From positions 1 to 63,515 of the IMG/VR virus record IMGVR_UViG_3300050343_000155: DNA of 63,515 nucleotides; one strand, written 5' to 3'. The position numbers and the translations under genes are program-made. Under the pieces are notes generated by a model, which did no database searches, had not been told where the DNA came from, and saw only the letters and a list, made by a program, of their open reading frames with translations. Positions 36,934 through 45,126 of the stretch are shown here, piece after piece (position 1 is the first letter of the stretch; every line of letters starts with the position of its first letter). This DNA comes from a virus.

Positions 36934-39074
36934 TGCCAGAGTTTGATGGAGCTTTAGTTCGTTCGGCAGATGATGCCATGTTGGTCAACCTTGCCAAAGC
37001 AGAAGGCAGCCAGATAAGGGGTCTTGGTATTTTCGCCTCTATTAGTGGTACAGCCCCCAACAGGGACAGCCTTCCCTCTAATAATCAAGTTGATGGATAT
37101 ATAGCTGTTGTTCAAGATGTAGCTAAAGTTTACGTTTTTAATGGCACCCCCTCCACAGACTGGACTAACACGGCTAACTGGACTGAACTAGGCGGGACTG
37201 GACTAACCACCTCTTCGGTTATAAGTGATCTATTTGACGTCCCTGCTATTGGAAGTGTTGGTGAATTTCTTGCTGTTGACAGTACTGGAAACGCATTGGA
37301 ATATGTTTCGGCGGCTAGCGGTCCCGTGGGACCTCAAGGACCCGTGGGTAATCAAGGTCCTGAGGGTAATCAAGGTCCTGAGGGTAATCAAGGTCCTGAG
37401 GGTAATCAAGGTCCTGAGGGTAATCAAGGTCCTGAGGGTAATCAAGGTCCTGAGGGTAATCAAGGTCCTGAGGGTAATCAAGGTCCTGAGGGTAATCAAG
37501 GTCCTGAGGGTAATCAAGGTCCTGAGGGTAATCAAGGTCCTGAGGGTAATCAAGGTCCTGAGGGTAATCAAGGTCCTGTGGGTAATCAAGGACCCGTGGG
37601 TAATCAAGGACCTGTGGGTAATCAAGGACCTGTTGGTAATCAAGGACCTGCTGGAGCCGATGGCGGTCCAGGAACCATTCAGGAGTTTGCTGTAACATTT
37701 CAAAGCGTAGGCGGTTCTAATAAATACTTCATAGATGGTGTTCTGCAGGACAGCCTAACACTTTTCAAGGGTCATAGGTATATATTTGACCAGAGCGCCA
37801 GCTTTGCCCACCCCATAGCTGTGTCTACAACCAGTGATGGAACATGGGGTTCTGGGGTAGCTTACACTGATGGATGGACGAACTCAGGGAGTGGAACGAG
37901 CAGTGCTCAGTCTGACTTTTTGGTACCGAATGACGCTCCGTCAACACTATATTATTACTGCACCCAGCACTCTGGAATGGGCGGTGAAATTACCACATCA
38001 GTACTTTCTGAAAGTATAGCAACGAACACTGGGAACATTGCTAACCTCCAGTCTGAGTTAGACGCTACCCAAACGGGTGCTGGTTTGGGTGCTAACGGCA
38101 CGTACACCGCTAACGCAGGGAATATTTACACTTCCACCGCTACTTCTTTGGCAGGTGCTGACGACCTGTTGGACGCTCAGGTTGCTGCTAACACGTCGGC
38201 AATAACTAATATTGGTCAAACAAGCAGCGCAATTACAATCACAAACTACAACGCTGCGTTCTCTCACATGACCTCTCCTATAGCGTCTGGGACTTCGATT
38301 GAGGATATAATTAGCGATATTCTTGAGAAGTATAATTTAACTTCAATCACCTTTTCTTCTGTTGTTGCTTCTTACGAAAACCCTAATGGATCTTTCCCTG
38401 GGGCATCTAACAAAACACTCGGACTCTCCCAGAGCAATATTCTTGAAACTGGTCAAACGCTTAGAACTACTGGCTTTAACTTTTCGGTTGTTGATCCATC
38501 TCAAACCACAGACAATTCTGTTGAGTTTGAAGTTGAGGGTGTTACGCTCGCGAGTGGGGTTGCCGATACAGCTAGTTCAGGAAGTTACACCGCTGACGAT
38601 CAAGTCATAAATTCAGTCAGCACTCAAGCTGATGTCGAATTCGTAGTCGAGGTTATTGATAGTGGAGGCGGGTCTAACGTAACAAGAAGCGCTTCCAAAA
38701 CGGCTTACTGGAGAAACAGGGTGATACTCGGGGCTTCTAGCACTAGCACCATTTCGAACGACGGTCAGGCTGACACCCTATATGATGGAATTACACAGAT
38801 GGGCACCCAGCTCAATAGCGGAAGCTCGTGGAACGTAAACACAACTGCCGCTGGTAACTCTGGGCTTAACTATACGTATATAATTTTTCCCGCTTCATTT
38901 GGAGCTCTTCAAAATGTAATTCAAGGCGGAGCGCTGTCGGTCATTGATGCTTTCACTGACCTAGGAGACTTCACAATTACTAATCAGTATGGAGCCTCTA
39001 TATCTTATAGCTTCTATAGGACAAACAATACAGCTTCTTTCGCTGACGGAACCTCACTAGCAATAACATTCTAA
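36933..39074 (+). CDS. Tail fibre with 17-unit collagen-like repeat and cupredoxin-like domain, 713 aa
   Basis: Residues 1-125 form an anchor (IRGLGIFASISG, DGYIAVVQDVAKVYVF) shared with the next fibre. Residues about 139-240 are six-residue GNQGPx collagen-like units encoded by an 18-bp tandem repeat. Residues about 250-355 look like a cupredoxin: FAHPIAVST supplies a His, and YYYCTQHSGMGG gives the C-x2-H-x2-M type-1 copper motif. The rest is coiled and strand-rich. This cupredoxin module is known in structural proteins of marine phages; whether it binds copper here is untested. Confidence 0.8.
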   Translation: MPEFDGALVRSADDAMLVNLAKAEGSQIRGLGIFASISGTAPNRDSLPSNNQVDGYIAVVQDVAKVYVFNGTPSTDWTNTANWTELGGTGLTTSSVISDLFDVPAIGSVGEFLAVDSTGNALEYVSAASGPVGPQGPVGNQGPEGNQGPEGNQGPEGNQGPEGNQGPEGNQGPEGNQGPEGNQGPEGNQGPEGNQGPEGNQGPEGNQGPEGNQGPVGNQGPVGNQGPVGNQGPVGNQGPAGADGGPGTIQEFAVTFQSVGGSNKYFIDGVLQDSLTLFKGHRYIFDQSASFAHPIAVSTTSDGTWGSGVAYTDGWTNSGSGTSSAQSDFLVPNDAPSTLYYYCTQHSGMGGEITTSVLSESIATNTGNIANLQSELDATQTGAGLGANGTYTANAGNIYTSTATSLAGADDLLDAQVAANTSAITNIGQTSSAITITNYNAAFSHMTSPIASGTSIEDIISDILEKYNLTSITFSSVVASYENPNGSFPGASNKTLGLSQSNILETGQTLRTTGFNFSVVDPSQTTDNSVEFEVEGVTLASGVADTASSGSYTADDQVINSVSTQADVEFVVEVIDSGGGSNVTRSASKTAYWRNRVILGASSTSTISNDGQADTLYDGITQMGTQLNSGSSWNVNTTAAGNSGLNYTYIIFPASFGALQNVIQGGALSVIDAFTDLGDFTITNQYGASISYSFYRTNNTASFADGTSLAITF
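37347..37652 (+). repeat. 18-bp tandem repeat, 17 units
   Basis: Units 1-12 are identical copies of GGTAATCAAGGTCCTGAG (Gly-Asn-Gln-Gly-Pro-Glu). Units 13-17 are variants ending in Val or Ala codons. Exact in-frame copies make slippage likely, so the stalk length may vary between genomes. Confidence 0.95.
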
Positions 39075-39076
39075 AG

Positions 39077-40150
39077 ATGCCAATTAAGTACCCAGACTTT
39101 CTACAACACAACAACCCTGATGCAGTTCTTATTGACGCTACAGAAAACCAGACTAAGGGTTTTGGGTTCTTTGCCACTACAGGCGATAGGGATGACTTAG
39201 ATGTTGCTCTTCAGACGACTGGCTATATAGCTATAGTTGGATCAACTCCTTATATATACACTGGGGGTGGTTGGGGCTCATCTGGCAACTGGAAAGACAT
39301 ATCTCCTATAGCTTCGATAAATGACCTTACTGACACTCCTCCAAGTTTTGGTAGCTACAAAAACGTATTAACTGTAAATCAGAATACCGACGGGCTAGTG
39401 TATTCAGACTTAATAGAGGAGATAACAAATGAAGTCCTAGATCTTGTCAACAGCTCCTCTTCTTACACTCAAGCCAGCGCAGACCTTGATGGTGACGGTC
39501 TGGTTACGGCTCAAGATTTGCTGCTTCTTCTTGCTCAGTATGGAACTGCGGCTAACACTCCTTTTACTGCTGCTTGGCATTTAGACGACTCGGACTCTAG
39601 CCTTCCTTATACTGGTTCTGGAAATGAAAGTAACGACACATCGGCCCCTTCTGACAGCAATACAAACCTTTTGTTTCTTGAGGCCCCGTCGCAGGTTAGT
39701 TCCTATACTCCGTGGACGATTACAACAAACACAAATAACGAGACTGTAACTATAGCTCAGAGTAACGGAGACTCTGCCGAAAGCGTTGAGTATAGCAAGA
39801 GAATTAAGTTTATAGATCCTATAGTTATTACCATTCAGCAGACATTGAATACGATCAATATTTATAACTTTTTTTTAAAAACTGTTTATAGTTATCCTAC
39901 CGCCTCGGATCTTACTGTATGGTACAATATTGGTGAAATTTCATTTGCTAACGCAAACTATTTGGCTAATGGTTCCGACGCGATAGACAAGACTCTTTTT
40001 GGTACAGAAAATATTTTAGATTTTTTTGATCATGAGAACGGATCGGAGCACCCCAGCTCTGCTACTATGTCGTTTCGGTACATGAAAACCGACCAAGAGG
40101 GAGCCTCGTATGTAAAGCTCAAGAATGTAAACTTTCAATGGAAAAGCTAA
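39077..40150 (+). CDS. Tail fibre with dockerin-like EF-hand motif, 357 aa
   Basis: The anchor (TKGFGFFATTGDRDDL, TGYIAIVGSTPYIYTG, INDLTDTPPSFGSYKN) is paralogous to that of the preceding fibre. Residues about 133-160 contain ASADLDGDGLVTAQDLLLLL, a dockerin-type calcium-binding loop with D-x-D-x-D-G and the following amphipathic helix. The remainder is strand-rich with an AAWHLDDSDSSLPYTGSG region. It probably contributes to the fibre network. The EF-hand may stiffen the stalk with calcium. Confidence 0.7.
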   Translation: MPIKYPDFLQHNNPDAVLIDATENQTKGFGFFATTGDRDDLDVALQTTGYIAIVGSTPYIYTGGGWGSSGNWKDISPIASINDLTDTPPSFGSYKNVLTVNQNTDGLVYSDLIEEITNEVLDLVNSSSSYTQASADLDGDGLVTAQDLLLLLAQYGTAANTPFTAAWHLDDSDSSLPYTGSGNESNDTSAPSDSNTNLLFLEAPSQVSSYTPWTITTNTNNETVTIAQSNGDSAESVEYSKRIKFIDPIVITIQQTLNTINIYNFFLKTVYSYPTASDLTVWYNIGEISFANANYLANGSDAIDKTLFGTENILDFFDHENGSEHPSSATMSFRYMKTDQEGASYVKLKNVNFQWKS

Positions 40151-40153
40151 GAC

Positions 40154-40960
40154 ATGGCTGATATTAAAGTAATAACACGCAACAACACCCTCTATATAGC
40201 TGGAAACGCCTATCCAGATGGTTCTAACATCGCGTCCACCTCGGCCAATAATTATGTCAGTGTATATGACAGCAATAACAACAAATACATAATAAGAAAT
40301 CACATATACACGGGTATAGTTGATGCTTCTGGGACGGCATTAGCGGCGACAGCAGCTTTAACTGCTACAGCCATAAATAACTACATAAGCACATCCAATC
40401 CAGACAGGATTATTCCAGCAGACTCTACCACTAGTTTTGCTGCTGGAAAGTCAGGGTATGCAGCTATAGTTGGCCCTACAAATGGCGATATATCTACTAG
40501 CGGAAAGCTGTTATTTGCTAGTCATGCTAATTTAAAACTAGGCGCTGAACTAGACTTAAACAACAACAGGATATACACCACCTTTGTAAACGGTGACATT
40601 GTTTTAGACCCTAATGGAACAGGGGATGTAAAGCTAGGCAACTACACTTTGGATGGCGATCAGTCTGTGGGTTCGGGTCAAGATAATTATGTGCTTACAT
40701 ACGACCACTCCTCCACCAAGATAGGCTTAGAGTCAGCTCCAGTTGGTAGTGTTACGGGAGGGACGGGGCTAACCGCAAGTCCAACAACAGGAAGCGTCGT
40801 TGTAAGCCTAGATAACACTTCAGTGACAGCGGGTAGCTATACAGCAGCCGATATAACGGTTGACGCGCAAGGAAGGATAATATCGGCATCAAATGGAAGC
40901 GGTGGTGGCACTTCTGACACAACGGCAATTGAATTAAAAATGTTATTTTTGGAACAATAA
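40154..40960 (+). CDS. Tail fibre protein, 268 aa
   Basis: It has a short anchor (MADIKVITRNNTLYIAGNAY), a strand-rich shaft with VNGDIVLDPNGTGDVKLGNY, and a C-terminal module (VTGGTGLTASPTTGSVVVSL, ITVDAQGRIISASNG) that recurs in the next fibre. It is probably a fibre adaptor or short fibre. It overlaps the next gene by one base. Confidence 0.7.
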   Translation: MADIKVITRNNTLYIAGNAYPDGSNIASTSANNYVSVYDSNNNKYIIRNHIYTGIVDASGTALAATAALTATAINNYISTSNPDRIIPADSTTSFAAGKSGYAAIVGPTNGDISTSGKLLFASHANLKLGAELDLNNNRIYTTFVNGDIVLDPNGTGDVKLGNYTLDGDQSVGSGQDNYVLTYDHSSTKIGLESAPVGSVTGGTGLTASPTTGSVVVSLDNTSVTAGSYTAADITVDAQGRIISASNGSGGGTSDTTAIELKMLFLEQ

Positions 40961-42576
40961 TGGCACTAACATACAAAACAGACGTAATAACGCTGAACGC
41001 TGCTAATACAGATTTTACAATCTTGACCGCATCAGCAAGCAGTACGCTGGTCAAAAACATTAGTTGGATACATGATGATCACAACACAAACATCATACTA
41101 TCCATAACCAAATCAGGGGGAAGTAAAATCTCGATTGGGGAATACGCGGCAACGGCCAATACATCTACCAAAATCTGGACTGATGTGCTGCCGTTGGGGG
41201 CAAACGATGTACTTCATCTACAAAGCGATCATATTAGCAGCACGGACGTAGGATATTGTGTAATTAGTTACGTCGAAGACACCGCTAATGTGGCTGGTCA
41301 AAGTATTGGTGTTCATACTGACGTTAGCATTAGTGGCATCACAGATGGACAAGTTCTTGAGTGGAACAACAGTGCAACTCAATTTGAACCAGCAACAGTC
41401 AGTGGTGGGGCAACAGATACTGATGGGCTGACAGAGGGGTCTACAAATCTTTATTTTACCGATGCGCGTGTTGCAGCAAACAGCGCAGTTACTGCCAACA
41501 CCGCGAAGGTTGGGATCACTACACAGCAGGCATCTGATATTACAACTAACAATGCAAAGACAGGCATAACGTCAGGACAAGCAAGCGCAATCACAACGAA
41601 CACAGCTAAGACTGGAATTACATCAACTCAAGCTAGTGACATTACGGCTAACAATGCGAAGACTGGTATTACTTCAGGTCAAGCATCTGCAATTACAGCT
41701 AACACCGCAAAGGTTGGAATAACATCAACGCAAGCTTCAGATATTACAGCTAATAATGCTAAAAACTCTTATCCCTCAGCCGATGCGACTAAGTTGGCAG
41801 GTATTGCCGCAGGCGCTGAAGTGAACACGGTTGATGATGTTACAGGAGGGACTGGATTAACAGCGAGTCCAACAACAGGAAACGTTGTTTTAAACCTAGA
41901 CAACACGGCTGTAACAGCGGGTAGTTATACAGCAGCGAACATAACCGTTGACGCTCAAGGTAGGATTACTTCAGCGGCAAGCGGAACAGGCGGTGGTGGG
42001 GTTACAGTAAACAATCAAGCTGCTAACAGGCTTGTTGCTTGCAGTAGTTCTACGGATGTTTTGGACGGAGAGGCAAACCTTACATTTAACGGTAGCACTT
42101 TAAGCGTAACAGGTGCTATTAGCACGACAGGACAATTAAGCGGTAACGGTTCTTCTGTCGCTGTAAGCAAACTTGAAACATCAATAGGGGGCGCAAGTAG
42201 TGCAGGCGATTTAGGTCTAAATGCAGAGGTTGTAACGATTACAACAACTACAGGATTAAATGCAGGCTACGTTTATTATTTGGGTGCAAGTGCATGGACA
42301 AGCGCAGCAGCAACTTCGGTTGCAGCAGCATCAGGAATGATGGCGGTTGCTACGGGTACGTCAAGTGCCAATGGAATGTGCATTCGTGGTATTGTTTGTG
42401 TTGCTACTGCATTAGGCGGAAGCATTGGTGACGTAGTTTATTTAAGCACAGCAACGGGGCGAATGACAACTACGGCTGTTAGTAGCACGGGAAATGTTAA
42501 TAGAGTTATGGGCTACAAGGTTGCTTCTTACAAAATGTTTTTTAACCCATCACAAGAATGGATCGAAATTAGTTAA
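40960..42576 (+). CDS. Tail fibre with 17-residue repeats, 538 aa
   Basis: The N-terminal domain (residues 1-110, ASSTLVKNISWIHDDHNTNI) is a small strand-rich head. From about residue 178 to 270 roughly five and a half copies of a 17-residue unit, of the form NNAKTGITSGQASAITT, make a regular shaft, followed by the VTGGTGLTASPTTG module shared with the previous gene. The C-terminal half (LNAGYVYYLGASAWTSAAAT, GMCIRGIVCVATALGGSIGD) looks like a capping domain found in phage fibre tips. Codon usage of the last third differs from the first, as in the 733-aa fibre. Confidence 0.75.
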   Translation: MALTYKTDVITLNAANTDFTILTASASSTLVKNISWIHDDHNTNIILSITKSGGSKISIGEYAATANTSTKIWTDVLPLGANDVLHLQSDHISSTDVGYCVISYVEDTANVAGQSIGVHTDVSISGITDGQVLEWNNSATQFEPATVSGGATDTDGLTEGSTNLYFTDARVAANSAVTANTAKVGITTQQASDITTNNAKTGITSGQASAITTNTAKTGITSTQASDITANNAKTGITSGQASAITANTAKVGITSTQASDITANNAKNSYPSADATKLAGIAAGAEVNTVDDVTGGTGLTASPTTGNVVLNLDNTAVTAGSYTAANITVDAQGRITSAASGTGGGGVTVNNQAANRLVACSSSTDVLDGEANLTFNGSTLSVTGAISTTGQLSGNGSSVAVSKLETSIGGASSAGDLGLNAEVVTITTTTGLNAGYVYYLGASAWTSAAATSVAAASGMMAVATGTSSANGMCIRGIVCVATALGGSIGDVVYLSTATGRMTTTAVSSTGNVNRVMGYKVASYKMFFNPSQEWIEIS

Positions 42577-42579
42577 GAC

Positions 42580-43446
42580 ATGGCAAGTATATCAGGACAA
42601 AGCACTAGCAACATAGACAACGTAGATGGGTTTTTTACTACGCAGGGAGGGGGTGGTGGTACTGCGTCTACAACACCGACAATATCTTTGAACGTGGGTC
42701 TTTTCGGGTCTGTGACTATAACTGTCACAAATCACAGTAGCTACACCAACCCAAACTATCACGTTATTTCTAAGGTGGGAAGCACTGTCACAGTGCAAGA
42801 CGCTGATGTCAACCACGGGTTAGAATCGGCAAAAGACTCTTTAACGGGTATCCTTTCTTTTAGCGACCAGAGCTCTACTACGGGGACTCGGACTGTTGAG
42901 GTGCGAGCGCAAGAGTTTGGAGATAATGTGCAGAGCGCAGCCGCAACAGCAACCTATGATATTACAGGACCACCCGCATCTCGATATGTTCGGGTTAGAG
43001 GCGTAAACTCATCAGGGACTTACACTAATGCTCGACTGGGCATTTGGGATTTAAGATTCTACGAAGGCGTAGCGCAAAGCGGCACCAGCCATCCCACAAA
43101 CATGGTCAGCGCTACAACTGACACAAGCGGAAACACGTACTACACCATTGATGCTGGCCACTATTATAACCAATACTACCCGTACAAAGCGTTTAATAGC
43201 AGCACATCTGTCTACGATTTGTGGTGGCCTTTAAGCACGTCAACTGCCAACAATTGGATACAAGTAAAGTTTGACGAAACGCAATTTTCTACACCACCGT
43301 CAATCAATAGCATTAAATACGGCAACTATGGCAGCGGCAGCGATGCCACGCACTTTGCACTTGAGACCAGCGACGATGGTTCTACTTTCACTCAGCGCGG
43401 GGTGTTTGAGTTAGTTGATTCGAACACCAGCCAAAACTTTGGATAA
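42580..43446 (+). CDS. Fibre-tip protein with F5/8 type C-like domain, 288 aa
   Basis: The N-terminal half is strand-rich and resembles an Ig-like module (TISLNVGLFGSVTITVTNHS). Residues about 138-288 resemble a discoidin (coagulation factor 5/8 C) jelly roll: SRYVRVRGVNSSG, GIWDLRFYEGV, YPYKAFNSSTSVYDLWWPLS, and NWIQVKFDE with SINSIKYGNY. Such domains bind cell-surface sugars or lipids. It is the last of the fibre genes. Gene order supports a host-recognition role. Confidence 0.7.
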   Translation: MASISGQSTSNIDNVDGFFTTQGGGGGTASTTPTISLNVGLFGSVTITVTNHSSYTNPNYHVISKVGSTVTVQDADVNHGLESAKDSLTGILSFSDQSSTTGTRTVEVRAQEFGDNVQSAAATATYDITGPPASRYVRVRGVNSSGTYTNARLGIWDLRFYEGVAQSGTSHPTNMVSATTDTSGNTYYTIDAGHYYNQYYPYKAFNSSTSVYDLWWPLSTSTANNWIQVKFDETQFSTPPSINSIKYGNYGSGSDATHFALETSDDGSTFTQRGVFELVDSNTSQNFG

Positions 43447-43628
43447 TGAAATACACCAAAAAACAAATTACGGCAGCAATCGACGCGACCAATACAATGT
43501 GTTTTGTGCAGCACGTACTGTGCGAAGAATACTGCGATGCAGTTGTTGTAGCCATGAAGCTATCAAGTGACAATGACGGTGTTCTAAGTTCTGAAGATTT
43601 AGAAACAATTACATCTTTAATGCCATAA
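43446..43628 (+). CDS. Hypothetical protein, 60 aa
   Basis: It begins MKYTKKQITAAIDATNTMCF and has two Cys (FVQHVLCEEYCDAVVVAM) and an acidic C-terminus with SDNDGVLSSEDLETITSL, which loosely resembles a calcium loop (D-N-D-G). It starts on the last base of the preceding stop. No family recognised; it may be a fibre chaperone judging only by position. Confidence 0.55.
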   Translation: MKYTKKQITAAIDATNTMCFVQHVLCEEYCDAVVVAMKLSSDNDGVLSSEDLETITSLMP

Positions 43629-43672
43629 ATAATGGACATTAATGGGCATGGTATTGATTATTCTGTTTTTAT

Positions 43673-43684
43673 TATCTTTGCTTT
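43673..43684 (+). promoter_or_regulatory. Promoter -7 box four bases before ATG
   Basis: TATCTTTG at 43673-43680, then CTTT and the ATG at 43685. The arrangement is identical to that at 22072. It opens the run of small basic structural genes. Confidence 0.65.
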
Positions 43685-43969
43685 ATGCCTAAGGTAAAGA
43701 AGAAAAAGAACGTAAGCCTCAAGATGGGTAAACACAAGTCCCGTTCTGGCGGACTCACTAAAGCTGGTGTGGCTAAATACAATCGAGAGACTGGCAGCAA
43801 CCTAAAAACTGCTGTAACTACACCACCATCTAAGCTTAAAAAAGGAAGCAAAGCGGCAGGCAGAAGAAAGTCTTTTTGTGCCAGGATGTCTGGTGTAAAG
43901 GGACCTATGAAGAAACCTAATGGAAAACCAACCAGGAAGGCTCTTGCGTTACGGAAGTGGAACTGTTGA
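43685..43969 (+). CDS. Small basic protein of the DUF6321 type, 94 aa
   Basis: The stretch SGGLTKAGVAKYNRETGSNL, then PPSKLKKGSKAAGRRKSFCA and GKPTRKALALRKWNC is a highly conserved arrangement in marine phages, known to me as DUF6321. The protein is very basic and probably binds nucleic acid, perhaps packaged in the virion. Function is not established. Confidence 0.75.
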   Translation: MPKVKKKKNVSLKMGKHKSRSGGLTKAGVAKYNRETGSNLKTAVTTPPSKLKKGSKAAGRRKSFCARMSGVKGPMKKPNGKPTRKALALRKWNC

Positions 43970-43982
43970 TTAAGAGATAGAG

Positions 43983-44192
43983 ATGCCAGAAAATATTTCT
44001 CATTTTGAATTCCTGCTTGTTGCGGGATCTTTAGTAGGTGGTTGGGTGAAGTTTCATTCTGACTATAGTAAACTGTCGGCAAGGGTTGCCGCACTAGAGG
44101 CTGACAACGGAGAGTTCCGAGAGGACGTAAAACAGCTTTTAAAAGACATCCAAGAGATCAAGCTCTTGCTTGCTAAGAACCAAGTGCAATGA
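43983..44192 (+). CDS. Membrane-anchored coiled-coil protein, 69 aa
   Basis: An N-terminal hydrophobic helix (FEFLLVAGSLVGGWVKF) is followed by a coiled coil (LSARVAALEADNGEFREDVK). This is the layout of small phage spanin- or holin-associated proteins and hemolysin XhlA-like proteins. A lysis-related role is possible but not shown. Its end overlaps the next start by 4 bp. Confidence 0.55.
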   Translation: MPENISHFEFLLVAGSLVGGWVKFHSDYSKLSARVAALEADNGEFREDVKQLLKDIQEIKLLLAKNQVQ

Positions 44193-44374
44193 ATGCCGTC
44201 AAGTACAATAAAGGCGGTAAACTAAAGGTGAGCTCAGCTACTAAAGCTGTTCCTGCCCCTACTGGCTTTCACTGGATGGAAGAGCGTGGTAGATACTTCC
44301 TTATGAAAGGAGACTACAAGCCTCACCCTGGGGCTGTAAAGGAAGCCAAGTTTAAGATCGTAAATCACTCATGA
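44189..44374 (+). CDS. Hypothetical protein, 61 aa
   Basis: It begins MNAVKYNKGGKLKVSSATKA, continues PAPTGFHWMEERGRYFLMKG, and is basic. The K-Y-N-K-G-G-K phrase is typical of small virion-associated marine phage proteins. It overlaps its neighbours by 4 bp on each side. Confidence 0.6.
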   Translation: MNAVKYNKGGKLKVSSATKAVPAPTGFHWMEERGRYFLMKGDYKPHPGAVKEAKFKIVNHS

Positions 44375-44559
44375 AAGCAAAGAAGAAAAGCAACTGCGGG
44401 TGCAAGAAGTATAAGAAAGGAGGTGCTGTAAAAGACGCTTGCTATAGCAAGGTGAAGTCGCGATACAGCGTATGGCCTTCGGCTTATGCTTCTGGTGCTT
44501 TGGCTAAGTGTAGAAAGGTAGGTGCTAAAAACTGGGGCAATGGCGGTAAGAAAAACTAA
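44371..44559 (+). CDS. Conserved small basic phage protein, 62 aa
   Basis: The sequence DACYSKVKSRYSVWPSAYAS followed by GALAKCRKVGAKNWG is strongly conserved in many marine phages of several host groups. It also has a CGCKKYKKGG N-terminus that could bind metal. A virion role is inferred; function is unknown. Confidence 0.7.
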   Translation: MKAKKKSNCGCKKYKKGGAVKDACYSKVKSRYSVWPSAYASGALAKCRKVGAKNWGNGGKKN

Positions 44560-44779
44560 AGCAGGCCTAAACCTAAAGCGTTGGTTTAAAGAGGATTGGA
44601 GGACTTTATCTGGAGATAAGGATTACTCAAAAGGTGATCGCTCATTCAGGCCAACCAAGAGAATCTCCAAGGACACCCCAGCAACGGCCTCTGAGTTAAC
44701 TCCAGCAGATAAAGCTAGGGGAAGAAAAGAGAAGAGAGAGAAGGGTAGAGTAAGCCGCTGGAAGAAGAGCTCTAAATAG
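44540..44779 (+). CDS. Small basic protein of the DUF5872 type, 79 aa
   Basis: It begins MAVRKTKAGLNLKRWFKEDW and contains DYSKGDRSFRPTKRISKDTP and SELTPADKARGRKEKREKGR, a conserved pattern known to me as DUF5872. The frame opens with GTG at 44522; the ATG at 44540 is preferred. It overlaps the previous gene by 20 bp. Confidence 0.7.
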   Translation: MAVRKTKAGLNLKRWFKEDWRTLSGDKDYSKGDRSFRPTKRISKDTPATASELTPADKARGRKEKREKGRVSRWKKSSK

Positions 44780-44797
44780 CGGATATCAAATAAGTTA

Positions 44798-44823
44798 TAT
44801 ATTTGCACTTAAAGTAAACAAAC
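44798..44823 (+). promoter_or_regulatory. Late promoter ahead of the head genes
   Basis: TATATTTG at 44798-44805, 18 nt before the ATG at 44824. It would drive the head morphogenesis block. Confidence 0.6.
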
Positions 44824-45111
44824 ATGTCAAATCTTATTAGACAAGGCGACGCAAACCTAGCTGCATTTGGTCAGTTTGGAGGAGACCTTCTCACGACTGA
44901 CGGCACTTCCGCTGAAGGGAGGGTGGTTATCGCAATCCTTTCTTTAGCTGCTGCCACGGCTCTTACGGCTGAAACAGCAGACCCTGTTACAACGATATCT
45001 GACGGTTTAAACCTCGGAACACAGGCCATCCCAGCAGGGGTTACAGTATATGGCAGGTGGACAAAGCTAAAGCTAGGATCTGGCGTTGCTATTGTTTACT
45101 ACGGAGAATAA
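44824..45111 (+). CDS. Putative head structural protein, 95 aa
   Basis: It begins MSNLIRQGDANLAAFGQFGG and contains AEGRVVIAILSLAAATALTA and ends VTVYGRWTKLKLGSGVAIVY. It is small, strand-rich and neutral, and its own promoter and location two genes before the capsid gene suggest a head decoration or stabilising protein. Confidence 0.55.
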   Translation: MSNLIRQGDANLAAFGQFGGDLLTTDGTSAEGRVVIAILSLAAATALTAETADPVTTISDGLNLGTQAIPAGVTVYGRWTKLKLGSGVAIVYYGE

Positions 45112-45126
45112 AACAAACTTAATTTA

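Noticed and set aside
37225-37703. Three overlapping open frames of 127-157 aa across the repeat, or a repeat array of CRISPR type
   Set aside because: An 18-bp repeat leaves several frames open by itself, and units are directly adjacent without spacers; only the collagen-like frame makes sense.
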